From Actinomycetota bacterium (GTDB lineage: Bacteria > Actinomycetota > Thermoleophilia > Solirubrobacterales > Solirubrobacteraceae): 12,727 bases of DNA. A program made the position numbers and the translations under genes. The notes under the pieces are model-generated. The model was not told the origin of the DNA. It worked only from the letters and a program-made list of their open reading frames with translations, and made no database searches. Positions 6,231 to 11,942 of this stretch are shown one piece after another (within the stretch, counting starts at the first letter, position 1; each line of letters starts with the position of its first letter). Where the stretch lies: assembly GCA_005888335.1 (NCBI GenBank), contig VAWY01000120.1:1-12727 (forward strand), in the 5' to 3' direction.

Positions 6231-7418
6231 GCGCGGTGTGCCGGCCAGCACATGAGCCGACAGCGCGGCGTAGGAGATGCGCCGCGGGTGCTCGGGATCG
6301 GCGGCGAGCGCCTCCTGGGCGCGCGCGAGCAGCTCGTCGCACGTCACCAGCAGCGTGGCCTCGTCGCCGTCGGCGCCGCCCGTCGGCACCTGGCACGCGA
6401 GCCGCGCGAGCGCGAGCGCCTCGGTGGGGTCGAACCCGCGGAAGGCCGTCTGCAGCGCCGCACTCGTGTAGGAGACGATGCGCTCGCCGGCCAGCCAGCG
6501 GTGGCCGGCGGCGCGCAGGCCCGGCGCCGGGCCGACGTCGAGCGGCTCCTCGCCGGCCAGCAGGCGCTCGACCTGCGCGCCGGCCATCGCCTGCAGCGCC
6601 TCGGGCCCGTGCCCCACCTCGCGCGCGCAGCGCACCAGGTTGAGCGCGGCGAAGCGCCCGCTGCCGTAGGGCATGTCGCTGGCGTAGAGCACCTGGCCGG
6701 GCGGGACCACGGCCATCAGCGCGAGCACGTCGGAGACCTGCCACCACGACGTGTCGAAGTAGATGTTGGGCGTCTCGGCGATGACGTGCGAGAGCAGCCC
6801 CAGGTCGCTGATCCCGGCGTGCGCGAGGATGAGCCGCGCGTCGGGATGCGCCCCGGCCAGGCGCGTCACCTCCTCGCCCAGGGCGGGGATCCCGCGGCCG
6901 GCGTGAAAGAGCACCGGCGCCCCGTGCTCGGCGGCGAAGACGACGAGCGCCTCGACCTGCGGGTGCGGCAGGGCGAAGTCGTCGGAGCGAGGGTGCAGCT
7001 TGATGCCGCGCGCCCCCGCCGCGAAGCAGCGGCGCGCCTCGCCGAGCGGGTCGGGCGCGTTGGGGTCCACCCGGCAGAACGGCACGAGCCGCCCGCCCGA
7101 GGCGGCCGCCTCGGCCAGGACGCGGTCGTTGGCCGGCGGGTAGCCGGCAGGCTCGGCGGTCGTGAAGACGACGGCGCGCTCGCTGCCCGCGCGGTCCAGG
7201 CCGGCGAGCAGCTCCTGCGCCGAGGCGGTGACGCCGTCGGGATCGCTGAAGCCGGTGTGCGTGTGCGCGTCGGTCCACCGGGTGCCCGGCGGCAGGACCG
7301 ACCGCGCCGACTCGAGCAGCGGGACCACGACGTCGTCGTACGGCGCGCCGGGAACGTGAATCGACGTCGTCGATTCGTTACCCGAGCGTCGTTCGCGGGC
7401 CGCGGGAATCCGCTGCAT
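6219..7418 (-). CDS. Amidohydrolase-family metal-dependent hydrolase
   Basis: A 399-aa cytoplasmic TIM-barrel hydrolase of the amidohydrolase superfamily. It shows the ordered metal and catalytic motifs: DAHTHTG (HxH, His52 and His54) on strand 1, GIKLHPR (Lys140, His142), VLFHAGRG (His172), ILAHAGI (His200) and LYASDMPYG (Asp248). This pattern fits the amidohydrolase-2/TatD-like branch; the substrate is unknown. After the barrel comes a helical C-terminal region of about 110 residues (roughly 285-399) that I do not recognise. The ATG at 7418 gives a 50-residue N-terminal leader before HxH, longer than usual, so a later GTG (in the VVVPLLES segment) is possible. The ATG is favoured because TAGCCT lies 7 nt upstream as a leaderless -10; the adjacent GGGAGG is too close to be a normal Shine-Dalgarno. 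It is divergent from the DUF3105-like gene. Confidence 0.85.
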   Translation of the reverse strand: MQRIPAARERRSGNESTTSIHVPGAPYDDVVVPLLESARSVLPPGTRWTDAHTHTGFSDPDGVTASAQELLAGLDRAGSERAVVFTTAEPAGYPPANDRVLAEAAASGGRLVPFCRVDPNAPDPLGEARRCFAAGARGIKLHPRSDDFALPHPQVEALVVFAAEHGAPVLFHAGRGIPALGEEVTRLAGAHPDARLILAHAGISDLGLLSHVIAETPNIYFDTSWWQVSDVLALMAVVPPGQVLYASDMPYGSGRFAALNLVRCAREVGHGPEALQAMAGAQVERLLAGEEPLDVGPAPGLRAAGHRWLAGERIVSYTSAALQTAFRGFDPTEALALARLACQVPTGGADGDEATLLVTCDELLARAQEALAADPEHPRRISYAALSAHVLAGTPRVPV

Positions 7419-7425
7419 CCTCCCA

Positions 7426-7435
7426 AGGCTAGGAT
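7426..7435. promoter_or_regulatory. Overlapping divergent -10 boxes sharing a central TA
   Basis: The 24-bp gap between two divergent starts contains AGGCTAGGAT. On the plus strand TAGGAT (7430-7435) lies 7 nt before the GTG at 7443. On the minus strand TAGCCT (7431-7426) lies 7 nt before the ATG at 7418. Both fit TANNNT and share the TA at 7430-7431. This is the geometry expected of a symmetric, bidirectional promoter driving two leaderless mRNAs. Confidence 0.5.
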
Positions 7436-7442
7436 CGCGCCC

Positions 7443-7973
7443 GTGGCCAGGCCCCTGCGCTACGCGCTGGCCGCCGTCGTGGCGCTGGGCGCCGTCGTCG
7501 GCCTGCTGCTCTTCGTGCAGTCGCGCGACCGCTCGACGTTCGGCGGCGACTCGGGCGGGCCGCCGCCCGGCCGGCTGCTGCCCGACCAGGGCAACGAGCA
7601 CCGCCGCCCGCCGCCGGCGTTCCGTTTCGTCACCGATCCGCCGGCCAGCGGCCCGCACCTGCCCGTCCCGGTCCGGCGCGAGGGCTCGCTGACCCGCGAC
7701 GAGCTGCTGCACGCCCTCGAGACCGGCGACGTGGTCTTCGTCTACGGCTCGCGCGCGCTCGAGCCGGCGCTGCGCGCCGTCCAGGAGGACGTCGCCGGCC
7801 CGTTCGACCCGGCGGTCGCCGCGGCCGGCCAGGCTGTGATCCTCGACTACCGGCCGCACACCGCCGGTGTGGTCGCCCTGGCCTGGCGGCGGCTGCTGCG
7901 CGTGCGCGGGCCCGACGACCCGCAGCTGCACGCGTTCGCCGACGCGTGGCTCGGGAAGGGGGCTTCGCGATGA
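7443..7973 (+). CDS. Membrane-anchored DUF3105-like protein
   Basis: A 176-aa protein with one N-terminal membrane helix (about residues 8-25) preceded by Arg residues, so the rest is probably outside the membrane. After a Gly/Pro-rich linker comes a DUF3105-like domain: GNEH (His53), TDPPASGPH (64-72), then ELLHALETGDVVFVY (87-101), matching the family's PPTSGPH and H.LEHG..V..Y pattern. The usual His of LEHG is Thr94 here. DUF3105 has no established biochemical function; the conserved His residues suggest metal or ligand binding, which is inference. The GTG at 7443 is chosen because the membrane helix begins within ten residues and a TAGGAT box lies 7 nt upstream. The nadE start lies 10 nt past the stop, suggesting co-transcription. 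Confidence 0.8.
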   Translation: MARPLRYALAAVVALGAVVGLLLFVQSRDRSTFGGDSGGPPPGRLLPDQGNEHRRPPPAFRFVTDPPASGPHLPVPVRREGSLTRDELLHALETGDVVFVYGSRALEPALRAVQEDVAGPFDPAVAAAGQAVILDYRPHTAGVVALAWRRLLRVRGPDDPQLHAFADAWLGKGASR

Positions 7974-7983
7974 TGTGGGGACC

Positions 7984-9711
7984 GTGGAACGCCCGCTCCG
8001 CCTTGCGCTGCACCAGCTGAACGCGTGCGTCGGCGACCTCGCCGGCAACGCGGCCAAGATCAAGGACGGCCTGCGCGCCGCCCGCGACGCCGGCGCGCAG
8101 CTGTGCCTGTTCCCCGAGCTGGCGATCACCGGCTACCCGCCCGAGGATCTGCTGCTCAAGGAGCACTTCCTGCGCGACGCGCGCCGGGCGCTCGACGACG
8201 TCGCGAGCGAGGCGCGCGACATCGTCGCCGTCGTCGGCTTCCCCGAGCGGGCCGACGACGTCTACAACGCCGCCGCCGTCCTCGCCGACGGCCGCGTGCA
8301 GGCGATCTACCGCAAGGTCCGCCTGCCCAACTACGGCGTCTTCGACGAGGTCCGCTACTTCCAGGCGGGCCGGCGCGGCGCGCTGATCGAGGTCGACGGC
8401 GTGACCGTCGGGCTGACCGTCTGCGAGGACATCTGGGTCCCCGGCTCGCCGCTGCTCGAGGAGGCGCTCGCCGGCGCCGACCTCGTGGTCAACATCTCCG
8501 CGTCGCCCTACGACAAGGGCAAGGGGCCGCGGCGCGAGCGCATGATCATCCAGCGCGCGCGCGACAACCTGTGCGCGGTCGCCTTCTGTGCGCTGGTCGG
8601 CGGCCAGGACGAGCTGGTCTTCGACGGCCAGTCGTGCGTCGTCGACCACGAGGGCTCCGTGCTCGCCCGTGCACCGCAGTTCGCCGAGCACCTCCTGGTG
8701 GCGACCGTCGACCCCGGCGCCGCGCAGGCGGCGCGCCTGCGCGACACCCGACAGCGTCCGGCGATCCGCGAGATGGAGCCGCAGGTCGACCACCTCGGCT
8801 CGTTCAGCACCCCGCACGGCGGCGAGACGAAGCGCGTCGAGGGCGAGGTCGCCGAGCTGCTCGACCCCGACACCGAGGTCTACGCCGCGCTCGTCCTCGG
8901 CACCCGCGACTACCTCACCAAGAACGGCTTCCGGCACGTCGTGCTCGGCCTGTCGGGGGGTATCGACTCGACGCTCGTGCTCTGCGTGGCCGTCGACGCG
9001 CTCGGCGCCGACCGCGTGACCGCCGTGACGATGCCGTCGCGCTACTCGAGCGAGGGCACGCGCAGCGACGCCAAGACGCTCGCCGCGAACTTGGGCGTCG
9101 ACCTGCTCGAGCTGCCGATCGAGCAGCCCATGCGCGCCTACGACGAGCTGCTCGCCGAGCCGTTCGCCGACCGCGAGCCCGACATCACCGAGGAGAACCT
9201 GCAGGCGCGGATCCGCGGCAACCTGCTCATGGCGCTGTCGAACAAGTTCGGCTGGCTGGTGCTGACGACCGGCAACAAGTCGGAGATGAGCGTCGGCTAC
9301 TCGACGCTCTACGGCGACAGCGCGGGCGGCTTCGCCGTCATCAAGGACGTCCCGAAGCTGCTCGTCTACCGGCTCGTCGAGGTGCGCGCGCGCCGCGATC
9401 CGGAATCGCCAATCCCGGAAACGATCGTCACCCGCCCGCCGTCGGCCGAGCTGCGCCAGGACCAGCGCGACGAGGACTCGCTGCCGCCCTACGAGGTGCT
9501 CGACGCGATCGTCGAGGGCTACGTCGAGCTCGACCTCGGCCGCGAGGGGCTGCTCGCCCGCGGCTTCGCGCCCGAGGACGTCGACCGGGTCATCCGGCTG
9601 GTCGACCTCGCCGAGTACAAGCGCCGCCAGCAGCCGCCGGGGGTAAAGATCACCGCCAAGGCGTTCGGGCGCGACCGGCGGATGCCGATCACGAACCGCT
9701 ATCGCGGGTAG
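7984..9711 (+). CDS. nadE: Glutamine-dependent NAD+ synthetase
   Basis: This two-domain enzyme performs the last step of NAD+ synthesis, amidating nicotinate adenine dinucleotide with ATP and glutamine-derived ammonia. The N-terminal nitrilase-type glutaminase domain (about 1-260) has the Glu-Lys-Cys triad: FPELAITGYPPEDLL with Glu45, IYRKVRLPNYGVFDE with Lys111, and LTVCEDIW with Cys147. The C-terminal synthetase domain carries the ATP pyrophosphatase P-loop LSGGIDS (323-329) and later TTGNKSEMSVGY. At 575 aa it is the shorter class of glutamine-dependent enzyme, not the roughly 680-aa mycobacterial type. The GTG at 7984 is chosen because LRLALHQLN starts at residue 5; an in-frame GTG at 7975 adds three residues and cannot be excluded. 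It follows the DUF3105-like gene by 10 nt. Confidence 0.96.
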   Translation: MERPLRLALHQLNACVGDLAGNAAKIKDGLRAARDAGAQLCLFPELAITGYPPEDLLLKEHFLRDARRALDDVASEARDIVAVVGFPERADDVYNAAAVLADGRVQAIYRKVRLPNYGVFDEVRYFQAGRRGALIEVDGVTVGLTVCEDIWVPGSPLLEEALAGADLVVNISASPYDKGKGPRRERMIIQRARDNLCAVAFCALVGGQDELVFDGQSCVVDHEGSVLARAPQFAEHLLVATVDPGAAQAARLRDTRQRPAIREMEPQVDHLGSFSTPHGGETKRVEGEVAELLDPDTEVYAALVLGTRDYLTKNGFRHVVLGLSGGIDSTLVLCVAVDALGADRVTAVTMPSRYSSEGTRSDAKTLAANLGVDLLELPIEQPMRAYDELLAEPFADREPDITEENLQARIRGNLLMALSNKFGWLVLTTGNKSEMSVGYSTLYGDSAGGFAVIKDVPKLLVYRLVEVRARRDPESPIPETIVTRPPSAELRQDQRDEDSLPPYEVLDAIVEGYVELDLGREGLLARGFAPEDVDRVIRLVDLAEYKRRQQPPGVKITAKAFGRDRRMPITNRYRG

Positions 9712-9714
9712 TGT
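9709..9714 (+). promoter_or_regulatory. Candidate -10 box for leaderless lipase mRNA
   Basis: TAGTGT fits TANNNT and is followed by 8 nt and the lipase ATG at 9723. Its TAG is the nadE stop codon. No Shine-Dalgarno precedes the ATG, which supports leaderless initiation from here or coupling to nadE. Confidence 0.4.
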
Positions 9715-9722
9715 TCTCGACG

Positions 9723-10535
9723 ATGCTGCGCCGAGCCGGATTGCTCTGCGCCCTCGTGCTCGCCCTGGCGGCCTCGCCGGCGCGCGCCGCCGAGCCGCCC
9801 CCGCCGCCGGGCGCCAACGACTTCAGCTGCAAGCCGACCGCCGCCCACCCCGAGCCGGTGGTCCTCGTGCACGGGACGTTCGCCAACCGGTTCATCGACT
9901 GGGCGGCGCTCTCGCCGCGCCTGAAGGCCGACGGCTACTGCGTCTTCGCGCTCAACTACGGCGGCTCCGACGGCGGTCCGGCGCTCGGCATCTACGCCAC
10001 CGGGCCGATCGCGAACTCCGCGCAGGAGCTGAAGTCCTTCGTCCAGCAGGTGCGCTCGGCCACGCACGCGCCCAAGGTCGCGCTGGTCGGCCACTCCCAG
10101 GGCGGCATGATGCCGCGCTGGTACATCAAGTTCCTCGGCGGCGGAGGGGCGGTCGACGACCTCGTCGGCCTCGTGCCCTCCAACCATGGCACGACCAACC
10201 CGCTCGCTCCGCCGGCCGGCCAGCTGGGCTGCCCGGCGTGCGCCGAGCAGGCGGCCGGCTCGACGTTCCTGCAGACGCTCAACGCCGGCGACGAGACACC
10301 CGGGCAGGTCTCGTACACGGTCGTCACCACGCGCTACGACGAGGTCGTCGTCCCGTACACATCGGCCTTCCTCGCCCCGGGTCCGCTCACCGTGAACCTC
10401 GTCGTGCAGGACTACTGTCCGGCCGATCCCGTCGAGCACAACGGGATGTCCTACGACCCGGTCGTCGCCCAGTTCGTCGAGGACGCGCTCGCGCACCCGG
10501 GTCCGGCGAACCCGGCCTTCCACCCCACCTGCTAG
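9723..10535 (+). CDS. Secreted lipase/esterase (alpha/beta hydrolase)
   Basis: A 270-aa exported lipase. A Sec signal peptide covers residues 1-22/23 (MLRRAGLLCALVLALAASPARAA), with cleavage likely after ARA or ARAA, followed by a proline-rich spacer. The mature part has the oxyanion-hole motif LVHGTFAN (48-55), the nucleophile elbow GHSQGG with Ser125, acid Asp206 in TTRYDEVV and His239 in VEHNGMS. This architecture matches secreted Streptomyces-type lipases (lipase class 2-like). Six Cys remain after signal cleavage (36, 73, 170, 173, 232, 270), enough for three disulfides, as expected for an extracellular enzyme; pairing 36-73, 170-173 and 232-270 is my guess. The ATG starts 11 nt after nadE. 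Its TAG stop shares bases with the stop of the convergent thioesterase gene in a CTAG. Confidence 0.92.
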   Translation: MLRRAGLLCALVLALAASPARAAEPPPPPGANDFSCKPTAAHPEPVVLVHGTFANRFIDWAALSPRLKADGYCVFALNYGGSDGGPALGIYATGPIANSAQELKSFVQQVRSATHAPKVALVGHSQGGMMPRWYIKFLGGGGAVDDLVGLVPSNHGTTNPLAPPAGQLGCPACAEQAAGSTFLQTLNAGDETPGQVSYTVVTTRYDEVVVPYTSAFLAPGPLTVNLVVQDYCPADPVEHNGMSYDPVVAQFVEDALAHPGPANPAFHPTC

Positions 10536-10936
10536 CCGGCCTGCGGCCGGACGGCGATCGTCATCCGCGACACCGCGCACAGATGCCCGGCGTCGTCGCT
10601 GATCTCAACGTCCCACATCCACGTGGTCCGGCCGCGGTGGCGGCGGATCGCCTCGGCGTGGACGGTGCCCTCGGTGATCGGGCGCAGGAAGCTCGTCTGG
10701 TTGGAGAGCCCGACGGCGTAATAGCCGTCCGGGATGACGGCGCGCGCCGTGGCCAGCGAGGCCATCGACTCGGCGATCGACGCGTACACGCCGCCGTGGA
10801 CGAGACCCATCTGCTGCTTGACCGCGTCGCGCACGGGGACCCGGGCGCTGACGTGCTCGTCGTCCACTTCGAGGATCTCCAGGCCGTACAGCGCGTCGAA
10901 CGTCGCGGCGTACGGGAGGAGGCCCTGGAGTTCCAC
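10532..10936 (-). CDS. PaaI-family hotdog-fold thioesterase
   Basis: A 134-aa hotdog-fold protein of the PaaI/4HBT type, hydrolysing acyl- or aryl-CoA thioesters in the cytoplasm, usually as a tetramer. The hallmark HGGVYASIAES is at 47-57: His47-Gly-Gly at the helix start, Glu56 as likely catalytic acid. SNQTSFLRPITEGTV (about 91-105) and a final strand SRMTIAV are also typical. The acyl-CoA substrate cannot be inferred; nothing adjacent belongs to a phenylacetate pathway. The GTG start at 10936 has no Shine-Dalgarno but lies 8 nt after a TACTTT -10-like box in the 34-bp divergent gap. Its TAG stop (10532-10534) overlaps the lipase stop tail to tail. Confidence 0.9.
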   Translation of the reverse strand: MELQGLLPYAATFDALYGLEILEVDDEHVSARVPVRDAVKQQMGLVHGGVYASIAESMASLATARAVIPDGYYAVGLSNQTSFLRPITEGTVHAEAIRRHRGRTTWMWDVEISDDAGHLCAVSRMTIAVRPQAG

Positions 10937-10944
10937 GGCGGCAG

Positions 10945-10961
10945 AAAGTAGCGGCTACTCT
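10945..10961. promoter_or_regulatory. Palindromic divergent promoter between thioesterase and HTH genes
   Basis: The 34-bp gap contains the 13-bp perfect palindrome AGTAGCGGCTACT (10947-10959, central G unpaired). Its arms contribute two outward-facing -10-like hexamers: TACTTT on the minus strand (10950-10945), 8 nt before the thioesterase GTG, and TACTCT on the plus strand (10956-10961), 9 nt before the ATG at 10971. No -35 elements are recognisable. The symmetry suggests either a bidirectional promoter or an operator for a dimeric regulator sitting on both -10 boxes. Confidence 0.5.
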
Positions 10962-10970
10962 CCCCGCCCC

Positions 10971-11921
10971 ATGAGTCGGATCGACGACCTCGCGCCCGAC
11001 CAGCGCGCCGTTCTCCAGCTGCTGCTCAAGCAGGGCAAGTCATACGTGGAGCTCGCCACGCTGCTGCGGATCACGCCGGACGCCGTGCGCGACCGGGCCG
11101 TCGCGGCGCTGGAGGAGCTCGGGCCGCGCGACGGCGCGCAGCTCGCGCCCGAGCGCCGCGCCGAGGTCGCCGACTACCTGCTCGCCCAGCAGTCCGCCTC
11201 CGAGCGCGCCGCGACGCGCGAGTTCCTCGAGGGCTCGGCCGCGGGCCGGGCGTGGGCGCGGGTCGTCGCCGGCGAGCTGCGTCCGCTGGCCGGCGACGCG
11301 CTGCCCGACGTGCCCGCGGAGGGAGCCGAGGTCGAGGAGGCCTTCGACGCGCTGCAGGCCCGCGAGACGCGCCGCGCGGAGGTCCAGCGCTCGTCGCGCG
11401 TGGGCGGCGTGATCGTCATCGTCGGCGCGGTCATCGTCGTCGTGGCGCTGATCCTGATCATCCGCGGCGGCGGCGACAACGGCGACAACGCCGCTTCGAC
11501 GTCGCCGAGGGCGAGCACGGCGACGCAGACCCAGACGCAGGCGACCCAGCCGCAGATCGACAAGCAGATCAACCTCAAGCCGCCGCAGGGCAGCGGCAGC
11601 AAGGCGCTCGGCGTCCTCTACATCCTGCGCCAGGACGGCGCGCGGCTGCTCGCCGTGCAGGCCCAGGGCATGCAGCCGACGACCCGCAGCCGGTTCTACG
11701 CGGTCTGGCTGACCGGCGGCGGCCAGCCGCCGCGGCCGCTGGGCTTCACGCCGCCGGTGACCGCCTCGGGCAAGGACCACGGGCGCCTGGCCTTCGCCAA
11801 CCCGCTGCCCGACGGCGCGCAGGTCTACAAGACGTTCCTGATCACGGCCGAGTCGCAGCGCAACCCCAAGACGCCGGGCGCCACCGTCCTCTCGGGCGCC
11901 TGGAGCGTCCCCAACCCCTAG
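10971..11921 (+). CDS. Membrane protein: sigma-region-4-like HTH, TM helix, anti-sigma-K-like exterior
   Basis: A 316-aa single-pass protein. Residues 1-50 resemble a sigma-70 region 4 helix-turn-helix (APDQRAVLQLLLKQGKSYVELATLLRITPDAVRDRA). A charged segment of about 90 residues follows, then one strong transmembrane helix (144-164, almost all Val/Ile/Leu). Next is a flexible Gly/Asp/Asn and Ser/Thr/Gln-rich linker (165-205). A C-terminal domain (about 208-316) has FYAVWLTGG, PLGFTPPV, GRLAF and a closing GATVLSGAWSV, the pattern of the extracytoplasmic domain of RskA-type anti-sigma factors. There is no sigma region 2, so it is not a sigma factor, and no recognisable zinc anti-sigma motif. 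A membrane-tethered DNA-binding or sigma/anti-sigma-associated sensor is inferred. The ATG directly follows TACTCT by 9 nt, without a Shine-Dalgarno. It is divergent from the thioesterase and convergent with the FAD enzyme. Confidence 0.82.
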   Translation: MSRIDDLAPDQRAVLQLLLKQGKSYVELATLLRITPDAVRDRAVAALEELGPRDGAQLAPERRAEVADYLLAQQSASERAATREFLEGSAAGRAWARVVAGELRPLAGDALPDVPAEGAEVEEAFDALQARETRRAEVQRSSRVGGVIVIVGAVIVVVALILIIRGGGDNGDNAASTSPRASTATQTQTQATQPQIDKQINLKPPQGSGSKALGVLYILRQDGARLLAVQAQGMQPTTRSRFYAVWLTGGGQPPRPLGFTPPVTASGKDHGRLAFANPLPDGAQVYKTFLITAESQRNPKTPGATVLSGAWSVPNP

Positions 11922-11942
11922 ATGACTGATTCCATCATCTAG
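11918..11942. terminator. Hairpin spanning both convergent stop codons
   Basis: CTAGATGA (11918-11925) and TCATCTAG (11935-11942) form a perfect 8-bp inverted repeat around a 9-nt loop. Each arm contains the TAG stop of one of the two convergent genes. The element is AT-rich against its surroundings and symmetric, so it could act on both strands. It lacks a T-tract, so intrinsic termination is uncertain. Confidence 0.45.

Noticed and set aside
6198..7442. Upstream extension of the DUF3105-like frame
   Set aside because: It is antisense to the amidohydrolase. The membrane helix and TAGGAT box support the start at 7443.
8025..9722. Upstream extension of the lipase frame
   Set aside because: It overlaps nadE in another frame and would bury the lipase signal peptide.
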